From: Faecalispora anaeroviscerum
Lineage (GTDB): Bacteria; Bacillota; Clostridia; Oscillospirales; Acutalibacteraceae
Reading direction: 5' to 3'
DNA: 64,000 nucleotides
Assembly (NCBI RefSeq): GCF_947568225.1
Contig: NZ_CANOOQ010000001.1
Span: 558,001-622,000, forward strand
Shown here: piece by piece, positions 41,742 through 50,795 of the stretch
How the letters are laid out: each line of letters begins with the position of its first letter
Numbering within the stretch: the stretch's first letter is position 1
The notes under the pieces: model-generated
Seen by the model: the letters and a program-made list of their open reading frames with translations, nothing else
Database searches by the model: none
Told to the model about the DNA's origin: nothing
Program-made: the position numbers and the translations under genes

Positions 41742-42717
41742 TGCGTTCGGAGGCGACAATGCGCCGCTGGAAATTCTGAAGGGCTGCGAGGCCGCTGTCA
41801 AGAGTTTGGATATCGATATTATTCTCACGGGCCGGGAGGAAGAAATCCAAAAGGTTGCTGAAGAGAATGAAATCTCTTTGGAGCGCATGGAAATTGTAGA
41901 CGCGCCCGAAGTGCTCACCATGGATGACCATGCGGGTGCGATCATGAAGGAAAAAAGTGATTCCTCCATGGCGGAGGGCCTGCGCCTTGTTGCCGAAGGT
42001 AAGGGTGACGCATTTCTGTCTGCCGGGAACAGCGGTTCGCTGGTGGTTGGCGCTACCATGATCGTCAAGCGCATTAAGGGGATCAAGCGCGTTGCGTTTG
42101 CCCCCATGGTTCCGAACAGCAAAGGCTTCTTTATGCTCATCGACAGTGGCGCCAATGTGGACTGCCGCCCCGAAATGCTGCTGCAGTTTGGAATTATGGG
42201 CTCCATCTACCTTGATAAAGTGATCGGCGTGAAAAATCCTCGCGTTGCGCTGGCAAACGTCGGTACGGAGGATCACAAGGGCGGCGATCTGCAGCACGCG
42301 GCGTTTGCCATGCTCAAGGATTCCAAGTTGAACTTTATCGGCAATATCGAAGCGCGCGACATTTCGAACGATGGCGCGGATGTTGTTGTGGCGGATGGTT
42401 TTACCGGCAACATTATCCTGAAAATGTTTGAGGGTGTTGTCACAATGGTTATGGGCAAGTTTAAGGAAGTGTTTACCAAGAACACTAAAAATAAAATGGC
42501 AACGGCGATGCTGCTTAAGGATATGACCGCGCTGAAAAAATCCATGGACTACAACGAGTACGGCGGTGCGCCGGTTATCGGCGCGGCAAAGCCGGTGTTC
42601 AAGGTACACGGCAGCGCTAAGGCGCGTACAGTAGAAAGCGCCCTGCGCCTGACTAAGGCCTATGTAGAAAAGAATGTAACAGAAGAAATCAGCCGCGCCA
42701 TCTCCGAACAGGAGTAG
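41725..42717 (+). CDS. plsX: Phosphate acyltransferase PlsX
   Basis: 330 residues: MKIIVDAFGGDNAPLEILKG at the N-terminus (family normally MKIAVDAMGGD), SAGNSGSLVVGATMIV, MLIDSGANVDCRPEMLLQFG and VVADGFTGNIILKMFEG. It makes acyl-phosphate from acyl-ACP for phospholipid synthesis. In most Firmicutes acpP follows; here rnc comes next with only a 38-base gap, so the carrier protein gene must be elsewhere. Confidence 0.95.
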   Translation: MKIIVDAFGGDNAPLEILKGCEAAVKSLDIDIILTGREEEIQKVAEENEISLERMEIVDAPEVLTMDDHAGAIMKEKSDSSMAEGLRLVAEGKGDAFLSAGNSGSLVVGATMIVKRIKGIKRVAFAPMVPNSKGFFMLIDSGANVDCRPEMLLQFGIMGSIYLDKVIGVKNPRVALANVGTEDHKGGDLQHAAFAMLKDSKLNFIGNIEARDISNDGADVVVADGFTGNIILKMFEGVVTMVMGKFKEVFTKNTKNKMATAMLLKDMTALKKSMDYNEYGGAPVIGAAKPVFKVHGSAKARTVESALRLTKAYVEKNVTEEISRAISEQE

Positions 42718-42755
42718 GCCGGCTTTCTCCGGGGATGATGGGGGAAGGAGCGCGT

Positions 42756-43445
42756 ATGCAAAAGTCAAATCTCAAAGATCTGGAAGAAAAATTGCAATAT
42801 CATTTTCAAAACCCGCAATATCTAATTACCGCCATGACCCATTCCTCTTACGCAAATGAGGTGAAGTCGGCCGGGCACAGCAACGAGCGTTTAGAATTTT
42901 TGGGTGATTCCGTGCTCAGCATTGTTGTGGCGGATTACCTGTTCAAGCACTGTCCAAATCTGCCGGAAGGTGATCTGACGAAGAATCGGGCGGCGCTGGT
43001 TTGTGAAAAAGCGTTGTGCGGATTTTCGCGCCAGCTGGGGCTGGGGGAATACCTCATGCTCAGCCGCGGCGAGCAGAATTCCGGCGGGCGCGAGCGGCCG
43101 TCGATTCTGGCGGATGCGTTCGAGGCCCTGATCGCCGCGATTTATCTCGATGCCGGCATGGAGCGTGCGCGGGAATTTATTTTGCGCTTTGTTCTGCCCG
43201 TGCTGCAGACTGCAAAGCCAAAGGCGTTTAAGGACTATAAGACCGCCCTGCAGGAGATCATTCAGCAGAATCCCGAGGAACAGCTTGAATATATACTGAT
43301 CGGCGAAAGCGGCCCCGACCACGACAAGCATTTTACCGTTGAGGTGTGCCTGAACAGCAATGTGATTGGCAAGGGCGGCGGACGCAGTAAAAAAGAGGCG
43401 GAGCAGCAGGCAGCACGTGAAGCGTTGGAGCTGATGGGCTATTGA
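42756..43445 (+). CDS. rnc: Ribonuclease III
   Basis: 229 residues from ATG 42756, with GGGGGAAGGAG just upstream. Catalytic signature NERLEFLGDSVLSIVVADYLF; the second acidic site DAFEALIAAIYLDAG; C-terminal double-stranded RNA-binding domain (DYKTALQEIIQQNPEEQLEY...GKGGGRSKKEAEQQAAREAL). It processes rRNA and double-stranded RNA. Overlaps the radical SAM gene by 4 bases. Confidence 0.96.
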   Translation: MQKSNLKDLEEKLQYHFQNPQYLITAMTHSSYANEVKSAGHSNERLEFLGDSVLSIVVADYLFKHCPNLPEGDLTKNRAALVCEKALCGFSRQLGLGEYLMLSRGEQNSGGRERPSILADAFEALIAAIYLDAGMERAREFILRFVLPVLQTAKPKAFKDYKTALQEIIQQNPEEQLEYILIGESGPDHDKHFTVEVCLNSNVIGKGGGRSKKEAEQQAAREALELMGY

Positions 43446-44449
43446 AGCACGCAAATGTGGCGATTTTCGTCCCTCACGCTGGCTGCCCGCAGCGATGCTC
43501 CTTTTGCAGCCAGAACAGCATCACGGGTCAGGCGCGGTTGCCAACGGTGGATGAGGTTCGAAGCACCCTAAAAACAGCTGAAGAAAATCTGAAAGAAAAA
43601 AGCCGTTTCGCGGAAATCGCTTTTTTCGGCGGCAGCTTTACAGCAATTGATCGCGGCGATATGCTCGCTCTGCTGGAAGCCGCCGCTCCTTCTGTCAGGG
43701 ACGGGATTTTCTCGGGGATTCGCATTTCTACCCGGCCCGACGCGATAGACAAGCAGGTTCTGGAGCTGCTGCGCCAATACGGTGTAACAACGATTGAGCT
43801 GGGCGCACAAAGCATGGATGACACTGTGCTGCAGCGAAACCGGCGCGGCCATACGGCGGAGCAGGTGCGGCAGGCGTCGCGGCTGATACAGGAGATGGGA
43901 TTTTCTCTTGGGCTGCAGATGATGACAGGTCTTTTGGGCGATAACGCCGCCGGTGCGATGAGAACTGCCAAAGCCTTTGCCGCGCTGAAACCGGACTGCG
44001 TAAGAATTTACCCGACCATCGTTATGAAGGGCACAGAGCTTGCTCAGTGGTATCAGTCGGGGGAATATGTTCCGATGGAACTGGATGAAACCGTGGAGCT
44101 ATGCTGCAACCTGCTGGAACTGTTCGGCAGCCGCTTAATCCCGGTGATCCGTTTGGGGCTGCACAGCTCTCCCGAAATGCAGCGGGATCGTATTGCGGGG
44201 CCATGGCACCCGGCGTTTCGCGAGCTTTGTGAAAGCAGGCTCTTTCTGCGTCGGCTGCTCGCCTTTCTGGAGCGCAAGCAAATTTTGCCGGGGTGTGTCG
44301 AAATCCACGTTTCCCCACAGTGGGTTTCAAAGGCGGTGGGGCAGAGCCGGTGCAATCTTTTCGAGCTGTCCCGGCGGGGCTATGCTGCCCATGTGGTGCC
44401 TAATCCGTCGGTAAACCCGGCTGAATTTCAGGTGCATGCTCTTATCTGA
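43442..44449 (+). CDS. Radical SAM protein, Elp3-like without acetyltransferase domain
   Basis: 335 residues starting at TTG 43442, inside the rnc stop. The iron-sulphur motif is C-x3-C-x2-C (HAGCPQRCSFC, Cys 15, 19, 22), followed by AFFGGSFTAIDR (GGE-like strand), STRPDAIDKQVL and TTIELGAQSMDDTVLQRNRRG, as in the radical SAM half of Elp3/YhcC-type proteins. The C-terminal GNAT domain of true Elp3 is absent. In Clostridia this gene commonly sits between rnc and smc; its substrate (probably an RNA or protein modification) is unknown. Confidence 0.82.
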   Translation: MKHANVAIFVPHAGCPQRCSFCSQNSITGQARLPTVDEVRSTLKTAEENLKEKSRFAEIAFFGGSFTAIDRGDMLALLEAAAPSVRDGIFSGIRISTRPDAIDKQVLELLRQYGVTTIELGAQSMDDTVLQRNRRGHTAEQVRQASRLIQEMGFSLGLQMMTGLLGDNAAGAMRTAKAFAALKPDCVRIYPTIVMKGTELAQWYQSGEYVPMELDETVELCCNLLELFGSRLIPVIRLGLHSSPEMQRDRIAGPWHPAFRELCESRLFLRRLLAFLERKQILPGCVEIHVSPQWVSKAVGQSRCNLFELSRRGYAAHVVPNPSVNPAEFQVHALI

Positions 44450-44473
44450 ATCTCAGGCAAAAGTGAAAACACA

Positions 44474-44508
44474 GTTCTCTCTCCTGTGCCCTCGGTGGAA
44501 GAGAGAAC
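44474..44508. repeat. Dispersed intergenic hairpin element, copy D
   Basis: GTTCTCTCT (44474-44482) with AGAGAGAAC (44500-44508); shoulder GTGAAAACAC upstream; between the radical SAM gene and smc. No T-run follows, so a terminator role is doubtful. Confidence 0.55.
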
Positions 44509-44542
44509 GAGTCAATATCAATCCGAAAGCAGGTGAACACGA

Positions 44543-47500
44543 GTGCTGTTAAAGTCTTTGGAGCTTCAAGGCTTCAAAACCTTTCCCGATAAAACGGTGT
44601 TACATTTCGACCGCGGCATTACCGCGGTGGTTGGCCCGAATGGCAGCGGGAAAAGCAACGTCAGCGACGCCATCCGCTGGGTGCTGGGGGAGCAATCGGC
44701 CCGCGTGCTTCGCTGCTCGAAGATGGAGGATGTGATTTTCGGCGGAACTCCGGCGCGCAAGGCGCAGGGCTACGCGGAGGTTACCCTCACCTTTGACAAC
44801 ACCGACCGCCAGCTGGAGTTTGACAATGACCAGGTTTCCGTTACCCGCCGGTATTACCGTTCGGGGGAAAGCGAATACCTGCTCAATAAAAACACGGTGC
44901 GCCTGCGCGATGTTCACGAGCTGTTTATGGATACCGGTATGGGGCGCGACGGCTATTCGATGATCGGGCAGGGCAAGATCGACAGCATTGTCGCCGCCCG
45001 CAGTGAAGACAGGCGTGAGATTTTCGAAGAGGCTGCGGGAATTTCACGCTTCCGATACCGCAAGGGCGAATCGGAGCGGCGGCTTCAGCAGGCGCAGGAA
45101 AATTTGGTGCGCCTGCACGACATTTTCTCAGAGCTGGAAGCCCGCGTCGGCCCTCTGCGCGAGCAGGCGGAAAAAGCAAAGCAATATTTGGAATACTCTG
45201 GGGAAAAGCGAACGCTTGAAATCGGCCTATGGCTGAATACATTGGGGCACTCCGGTCAGATTCTGCGTGACTATGAAGATAAGCTGCTTCTGGCTCGCGG
45301 CCAGCAAGAGGATATCGACAAACGCGCCGCAGAGTTGGAAAAACAAATTGAAGAAAATTATCAGGCGGTCAACGCCTGTACCGTACGAATGGATGAGGCG
45401 AGAACGCTCGCTTCCTCCAAAGAAGAAGAAGCCGCCCGAAAGGACGGCGAGGCGGCCGTTCTGGAGAACGACCGAGAACATAACCGGCAAAATCAGGAGC
45501 GAATTCTGCACGAGCTGGAAAACTCCTCCCTTTCCGACGAGGATCTGCGCAAGGAGATTGAAGAAAAGCAGCGCCAGATCGAGGAGAAGGATCGTTTTGT
45601 ACTGAGCCGGCAGGAAGAGGTAACCGGTGTTTCCAAACGTCTGGAGGAGCTGCGCGGCTCAATGGAGCAGTATTCTGGCCAGATGGAGGAGCAGACCCAC
45701 CGTCTGACGCAGCTGACGGCGGAGGTGTCGCAGGCTAAAATCCGCGAGATGACAGCGGTCACCGCCATTTCTGAAATCGAACTGCGCCGTGCTACCGTGC
45801 AGCAGGCACTGCAATCGCGCGATCAGAAGCGCCGGGAGCTGGAGTCGGAGGAGCAGGAATGCGCCGCTCTTCTGCAAAAGGCGGAGGATACCATTTCCGC
45901 ACTGACCAATACGGCCCGCGGCTTTGAAATGCGGCTCGAATCCCGGCAGAAGCGCTTGGAAGAAGCCCGCCGGAAGAGCGAGCAGCTCCGACTGGACGCC
46001 GGGGAGCAGGCGCGGCGCGTGAAGCTCCTCGAAGAAATGGAGCGCAATCTCGAGGGGTTTGCGCACAGCGTCAAAACTGTAATGAAGGAAGTGGAGCGCG
46101 GCAGCCTGGCCGGTATTTATGGCCCGGTTTCGCGGTTGCTGCAGGTTCCCGCCGAGTACGCCACAGCGGTGGAAACGGCCCTTGGGGCCGCCATGCAGAA
46201 TATTGTGGTGGAAACGGAGCAGGACGCGAAACGGGCGATCAACCTGTTAAAGCAAAAGGATTCGGGACGTGCCACCTTCCTGCCAATCTCCACCATTCGC
46301 GGGAATCTGCTGCAGGAGCAGGGGCTTTCCGAATGCTCCGGATTTGTCGGCGTGGCGTTTTCCGTTTGCGGGTGCGACCCGAAATACGCGGGCATTCTGC
46401 GTTCGCTTTTGGGCCGCATCGCGATTGCCGAGGATTTGGACAGCGCCGTTGCCATTGCGAAGCGTTTTTCTTACCGCTTCCGCGTCGTGACGCTGGACGG
46501 TCAGGTGGTTAACACAGGCGGTTCCCTCACCGGCGGCTCTCTGGCAAAAAACGCCGGGCTGCTGGGCCGTACGGCGCAGATGGAGCAGGCCAGACGCAGC
46601 GCCGCCGCGCTGTCACAAAAGGCAGAGGAAGCCGAGGTCGCGCTCAAGGCGGCGCAGGCCGAGTTTTCCGCCGCGCAGGCTTCGCTGTCTGCTTCACAGG
46701 CAGAGCTCAGCACAGCAAAAGAGGATCGCGTGAATTTGCAGGCCGAGTATGGGCGCGTGCGCTCGGAACGGCAGTCTCTTGAGGGCGGCGCGCAGGAGCT
46801 GGCCGCGGAGCAATCAAAGTCCGAACAACGGCTCGGCGAGCTGCGGGAGCAGAGGGAACAGGCTCAACGTGATGCCGGAACGTTGGAAGAACAGATTGAA
46901 GCACTCCGTCAAAGCGTAAGCCAGATGACCGGCGACCGTGAGGAGCTGGACAAACGCTATCAGGCTTTGACGGATGCCTTGCAGGAAGCGCGGATGACGG
47001 CGCTCTCCGCACAAAAGGAAAAGGAAGCGCTTTCTACCGCTGCCGAGGAGCTGGAGAACCGACGCCTGAATTTCGCAGGGCTGGCGGAGCGCCTGAATCA
47101 GGAATTGGAGCAGCTCCGTGAAAACGACCGTGCAATCGAACAGCAGGCGCAGCAGTTAAGGGCGCAGGCACAACAATTGCGAGATTCCGCCGCCGCTTCT
47201 CGCGAAAGCGTAGAGGACATTGCGCGTCAGCGGGCGGAACTGGAAGCACAGGCCGCGCGTCTGCGGGCGCAGGAGCGCGAACAATCCTCCGCGCGGGATA
47301 CCATCGGGCAGGAACTGGCCCGTTTGGAAGAGCGGCGCGCCAATGTGCAAAAGGAATACGATGAAATTATTTCCCGCTTGTGGGAAGAATACGAACTAAC
47401 CCGGCGCGAGGCCGAAGAGATCAGCCCGCGTTTGGAGGATGTTTCCGCTGCGAAAAAACGCCTGAACGAGCTCAAGGGCAAAATCAAGGCGCTCGGCACG

Positions 47501-48118
47501 GTAAACGTGGCCGCAGTGGAGGAATACAAAGAGGTTTCGCAGCGGTACGAATTTTTAAAGGAGCAGATCGGCGACGTGGAGAAATCCCGCGACGAGCTGC
47601 GAAAGCTGATCGGCGAGCTGACCCAGAAAATGCAGGAGTTGTTTTTGCAGCGTTTTGAGAAAATTCGGCAAAATTTTTCAGAAACCTTCCGTTCTCTTTT
47701 CGGCGGCGGTACTGCTGGATTGACATTAAGCCAGCCGGAGGATGTTCTGGGTTCAGGAATCGACATTTCCGTTCAGCCGCCCGGGAAAATCGTCACGCAT
47801 CTGGAATCGCTTTCGGGCGGTGAAAAAGCGCTGGTGGCCATTGCGCTGTATTTCGCAATTATGAAGGTCAATCCGCCGCCGTTCTGCGTGCTGGATGAAA
47901 TCGAGGCCGCGCTTGACGACGTAAACGTAGACCGTTTTGCGGGTTACCTGCGCGGCATGAATCAAAACACCCAGTTTATCGTCATTACCCACCGCCGCGG
48001 CACCATGGAGGAAGCGGATGTACTGTACGGCGTGACCATGCAGGATGAGGGCGTTTCAAAGCTTTTGGAGCTGCGTGCCTCCGAAATTGAGCAGAAGCTG
48101 GGAATACGACAGGGATAG
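44543..48118 (+). CDS. smc: Chromosome segregation protein SMC
   Basis: 1191 residues, GTG start at 44543. N-terminal ATPase half: LKSLELQGFKTFPDKT and Walker A GPNGSGKSNVSDAIRWVLG; two long coiled-coil arms (about residues 170-500 and 650-1020) rich in Glu/Gln/Arg; hinge at about 515-640 (GIYGPVSRLLQVPAEYATAV...GGSLTGGS); C-terminal LSGGEKALVAIALYF signature and Walker B FCVLDEIEAALDD. Condensin core for chromosome compaction. ScpA/ScpB genes are not in the window. Followed by ftsY. Confidence 0.97.
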   Translation: MLLKSLELQGFKTFPDKTVLHFDRGITAVVGPNGSGKSNVSDAIRWVLGEQSARVLRCSKMEDVIFGGTPARKAQGYAEVTLTFDNTDRQLEFDNDQVSVTRRYYRSGESEYLLNKNTVRLRDVHELFMDTGMGRDGYSMIGQGKIDSIVAARSEDRREIFEEAAGISRFRYRKGESERRLQQAQENLVRLHDIFSELEARVGPLREQAEKAKQYLEYSGEKRTLEIGLWLNTLGHSGQILRDYEDKLLLARGQQEDIDKRAAELEKQIEENYQAVNACTVRMDEARTLASSKEEEAARKDGEAAVLENDREHNRQNQERILHELENSSLSDEDLRKEIEEKQRQIEEKDRFVLSRQEEVTGVSKRLEELRGSMEQYSGQMEEQTHRLTQLTAEVSQAKIREMTAVTAISEIELRRATVQQALQSRDQKRRELESEEQECAALLQKAEDTISALTNTARGFEMRLESRQKRLEEARRKSEQLRLDAGEQARRVKLLEEMERNLEGFAHSVKTVMKEVERGSLAGIYGPVSRLLQVPAEYATAVETALGAAMQNIVVETEQDAKRAINLLKQKDSGRATFLPISTIRGNLLQEQGLSECSGFVGVAFSVCGCDPKYAGILRSLLGRIAIAEDLDSAVAIAKRFSYRFRVVTLDGQVVNTGGSLTGGSLAKNAGLLGRTAQMEQARRSAAALSQKAEEAEVALKAAQAEFSAAQASLSASQAELSTAKEDRVNLQAEYGRVRSERQSLEGGAQELAAEQSKSEQRLGELREQREQAQRDAGTLEEQIEALRQSVSQMTGDREELDKRYQALTDALQEARMTALSAQKEKEALSTAAEELENRRLNFAGLAERLNQELEQLRENDRAIEQQAQQLRAQAQQLRDSAAASRESVEDIARQRAELEAQAARLRAQEREQSSARDTIGQELARLEERRANVQKEYDEIISRLWEEYELTRREAEEISPRLEDVSAAKKRLNELKGKIKALGTVNVAAVEEYKEVSQRYEFLKEQIGDVEKSRDELRKLIGELTQKMQELFLQRFEKIRQNFSETFRSLFGGGTAGLTLSQPEDVLGSGIDISVQPPGKIVTHLESLSGGEKALVAIALYFAIMKVNPPPFCVLDEIEAALDDVNVDRFAGYLRGMNQNTQFIVITHRRGTMEEADVLYGVTMQDEGVSKLLELRASEIEQKLGIRQG

Positions 48119-48155
48119 ATGATTTCATTGATAGCAATTTTATATAAAAACAGTC

Positions 48156-48187
48156 ATTTCTTCCCTCTATGTAGGCGGGGAAGAAAT
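48156..48187. repeat. Dispersed intergenic hairpin element, copy E
   Basis: ATTTCTTCCC (48156-48165) with GGGAAGAAAT (48178-48187), 12-base loop; shoulder AAAAACAG upstream; between smc and ftsY. Confidence 0.6.
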
Positions 48188-48233
48188 AAAAGAATGATTT
48201 TAAAAAAACAGTATTATTATAAAGGAGTTTGCG

Positions 48234-49151
48234 ATGGGATTTTTTGATAAAATCAAAGATGGACTGAAAAAAACTCGCGACAGCATCACCGGGCAGATCG
48301 ATACCATGCTGAACAGCTTTACAAAGATAGACGAAGAGCTGTTTGAAGAGCTGGAGGAGCTGCTCATCATGGCGGATGTTGGCGCTGCCACCTCTGCTAA
48401 AATCTGTGAGGAGCTGCGTGCCCGCGTGAAGAAAAACGGCGTAACGAACCCGGCCGATGTGCGTGGGCTGCTGCGTGAGGTGATTTCTGAAATGCTCAGC
48501 GGCGGCGAAGAGCTGCAGCTTACCACTAAGCCGTCGGTCATCCTGATCATCGGCGTGAACGGCGTGGGAAAAACAACCACGATCGGAAAGCTTGCCGCCA
48601 AGCTTTCGCGCGAGGGCAAAAAGGTGATTCTCGGTGCGGCGGATACGTTCCGTGCGGCGGCGATTGATCAACTGCAAGTGTGGGCCGACCGGGCCGATGT
48701 CCCGATGGTCAAGCATGCGGAGGGCTCCGATCCTGCGGCTGTGGTGTTCGATACCATCGCGGCGGCTAAGGCGCGCGGCATGGACGTTGCAATCTGCGAC
48801 ACCGCCGGACGCCTGCACAACAAAAAGCACCTGATGGATGAGCTGGCAAAGATCAGCCGCATCATCGACCGCGAGCTGCCGGACTGTGATAAAGAGGTTC
48901 TGCTCGTACTCGACGCAACCACCGGGCAGAACGCTGTGAACCAGGCCCGGGAGTTCCAGAACGCGGCGGGTCTGACCGGCATCGTGCTCACAAAGCTCGA
49001 CGGAACAGCGCGCGGTGGCGTGGTGCTGCCTATTCGTCAGGAGCTGGGCCTTCCCGTTAAGCTGATCGGCCTTGGTGAAAAAATAGACGATTTGCAGCCG
49101 TTTGATGCGGATGAGTTCGCCGCGGCTTTGTTTGAGAGGGAATCGGAATGA
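48234..49151 (+). CDS. ftsY: Signal recognition particle receptor FtsY
   Basis: 305 residues, the short form with no acidic A domain: the N domain begins at once (MGFFDKIKDGLKKTRDSITG). The G domain shows GVNGVGKTTTIGKLA (G1), DTFRAAAIDQLQVWA, CDTAGRLHNK (G3) and TKLDGTARGGVVL (G4/G5 region). It docks SRP-ribosome complexes at the membrane for co-translational export. AAAGGAG precedes the ATG. It overlaps rdgB by 4 bases. Confidence 0.96.
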   Translation: MGFFDKIKDGLKKTRDSITGQIDTMLNSFTKIDEELFEELEELLIMADVGAATSAKICEELRARVKKNGVTNPADVRGLLREVISEMLSGGEELQLTTKPSVILIIGVNGVGKTTTIGKLAAKLSREGKKVILGAADTFRAAAIDQLQVWADRADVPMVKHAEGSDPAAVVFDTIAAAKARGMDVAICDTAGRLHNKKHLMDELAKISRIIDRELPDCDKEVLLVLDATTGQNAVNQAREFQNAAGLTGIVLTKLDGTARGGVVLPIRQELGLPVKLIGLGEKIDDLQPFDADEFAAALFERESE

Positions 49152-49732
49152 CATTTGTAATTGCTACGCACAATCAAAAAAAGTTGAAAGAACTCAAAAG
49201 AATTCTGGAGCCCTTGGGCTTTGACGCCGTGATCAGAGAAGAGCTGCCCGAGGTAGAGGAAACCGGCACAACCTTTGCCGAAAATGCTTTGCTCAAGGCA
49301 GAATCGGCCTGCAAGGTGACGGGTATGCCCGCCATTGCGGACGACTCCGGCCTGGTGGTGGATGCACTCGGCGGCGCACCGGGAGTTTATTCCGCGCGCT
49401 ACGCGGGCGAGGGTGCAACGGACAAGCAGCGGTATGAAAAACTGCTGAAAGAACTTCACGACGTTCCCGCAGAACAGCGTACCGCCCGGTTTGTCAGCGT
49501 GGTCTGTTGTGTGTTTCCGGATGGGAAGATCCTCACGGAGGAGGGAACCTGTGAGGGCATCATCGCGTTTGAGCCGAAGGGCGAGGGCGGTTTTGGCTAC
49601 GACCCTATTTTCCTCGTGGGGGAACGTTCCTACGCGGAAATGGCAGCCGAAGAAAAAGATCAGATCAGCCACCGAGGCAGGGCACTTGCAAAATTAGCGC
49701 GGGAACTGGAAAACTGGAAGAAAAATGGTTAA
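49148..49732 (+). CDS. rdgB: XTP/dITP diphosphatase (RdgB/HAM1 family)
   Basis: 194 residues. N-terminal VIATHNQKKLKELKRIL, ADDSGLVVDALGGAPGVYSAR and FGYDPIFLV are the three family blocks. It removes inosine- and xanthosine-type triphosphates from the nucleotide pool. Starts with ATGA over the ftsY stop, so translationally coupled to it. Confidence 0.95.
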   Translation: MTFVIATHNQKKLKELKRILEPLGFDAVIREELPEVEETGTTFAENALLKAESACKVTGMPAIADDSGLVVDALGGAPGVYSARYAGEGATDKQRYEKLLKELHDVPAEQRTARFVSVVCCVFPDGKILTEEGTCEGIIAFEPKGEGGFGYDPIFLVGERSYAEMAAEEKDQISHRGRALAKLARELENWKKNG

Positions 49733-49750
49733 AATAAAGGAGTATATTGA

Positions 49751-50056
49751 ATGATTACAAGTAAGCAGCGGGCGTTTCTGCGCTCTTTGGCCAATCCGCT
49801 TGACACGATTTTAATGATTGGCAAGGACGGCATGAGCGACGATATTTTAAAGCAGGCGGATGACGCACTGACCGCCCGCGAATTGATCAAGGCCAAGGTG
49901 CTGGAAACAGCGGGCATCACTGCGCGGCAGGCGGCGGATGAACTGGCGGCACCCCTTTCAGCTGAGGTTGTACAGGTTATCGGTGGAAAATTTGTTCTGT
50001 ACCGCAGAAATCAGAAGGAACCGAAAATCATTCTGCCAAGGCCTGCGAGAAAATAA
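49751..50056 (+). CDS. yhbY: YhbY/CRM-domain RNA-binding protein
   Basis: 101 residues: a single CRM domain, MITSKQRAFLRSLANPLDTI and ALTARELIKAKVLETAG, ending QVIGGKFVLYRRNQKEPKIILP. In other bacteria it binds pre-50S ribosomal particles. AAAGGAG precedes the ATG. In Firmicutes it usually belongs to the yqeG-yqeH-aroE-yhbY-nadD-yqeK cluster; here the nadD-yqeK end is kept, while rdgB stands upstream. Confidence 0.92.
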   Translation: MITSKQRAFLRSLANPLDTILMIGKDGMSDDILKQADDALTARELIKAKVLETAGITARQAADELAAPLSAEVVQVIGGKFVLYRRNQKEPKIILPRPARK

Positions 50057-50106
50057 TGGTGCATGGCGAATTCCATACTCATTCACCATGCAAAATTTTA
50101 AAAAGA

Positions 50107-50143
50107 TTTCTTTCTCCCCCACCGAAAGTGGGGGAGAAAGAAA
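50107..50143. repeat. Dispersed intergenic hairpin element, copy F
   Basis: A perfect 16-bp stem, TTTCTTTCTCCCCCAC (50107-50122) with its complement at 50128-50143, loop CGAAA; between yhbY and nadD. A short run of A, not T, follows. Confidence 0.75.
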
Positions 50144-50183
50144 AAATCATTGCTGTTGTTTGAGTTTGGTATCAGGAGGGTCC

Positions 50184-50795
50184 ATGAAAAAACTGGCGAT
50201 GTTCGGGGGAACCTTTAACCCGATCCATAACGGGCATCTGCATATGGTACAGGGCTTTCGCGAGCGGCTGGGGCTCGACCGTGTGCTTCTTATACCGTCG
50301 CGTGTGCCGCCCCATAAGGCCGCGGACGATTTGGCGGATGCGAAGGACCGACTCGAGATGTGCCGCTTGGCGGCAGAGCCGTGCGGCCTTGCTGTGTCGG
50401 ATTTAGAGCTGCGGCGCGATGGCCCGAGCTATACCGTAGACACACTGCGGCAGCTGCACAAGGCGAACCCGGATGCCGAGCTGTATCTGCTGATGGGTGC
50501 GGATATGTTTTTAACGCTGGAGCATTGGTTCAAAAGCGAGGAGCTGTTACGCCTGGCACGGATGTGCGCGGTACCGCGCGAGGAAAGCAGCAAGAGCGAG
50601 CTTTTGGCCTATGCGAAGCATCTGAACAGCATGGGCGCCAGAACACATGTGGAAGATCTTCCGCTCCTGCCGGTTTCCTCCACTCTGGTGCGGGAGCGTA
50701 TCGTGCAGGGTCTTTCCATTGCTGGGCTGGTTCCCGAGGCAGTGGAGGAGTATATCATTCGGCATCATTTATACGGGGGGATTTCCAATGGATGA
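50184..50795 (+). CDS. nadD: Nicotinate-nucleotide adenylyltransferase
   Basis: 203 residues from ATG 50184 with CAGGAGGG upstream; the frame is open for 80 codons before but these are not conserved. GGTFNPIHNGHLHM is the nucleotidyltransferase site, followed by PSRVPPHK and the C-terminal VSSTLVRERI (ISSTxxR). It adenylates nicotinate mononucleotide in NAD synthesis. Overlaps yqeK by 8 bases. Confidence 0.95.
   Translation: MKKLAMFGGTFNPIHNGHLHMVQGFRERLGLDRVLLIPSRVPPHKAADDLADAKDRLEMCRLAAEPCGLAVSDLELRRDGPSYTVDTLRQLHKANPDAELYLLMGADMFLTLEHWFKSEELLRLARMCAVPREESSKSELLAYAKHLNSMGARTHVEDLPLLPVSSTLVRERIVQGLSIAGLVPEAVEEYIIRHHLYGGISNG

Noticed and set aside
41578..42768. A 396-codon minus-strand frame opposite plsX
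   Set aside because: Antisense shadow of plsX; composition is skewed to His/Arg/Gln as expected for complementary codons, with no family resemblance.
44474..44508. Hairpins D, E and F as ordinary terminators
   Set aside because: They have no T-run after the stem, and the surrounding genes form conserved runs likely to be co-transcribed; they fit a dispersed repeat family better.
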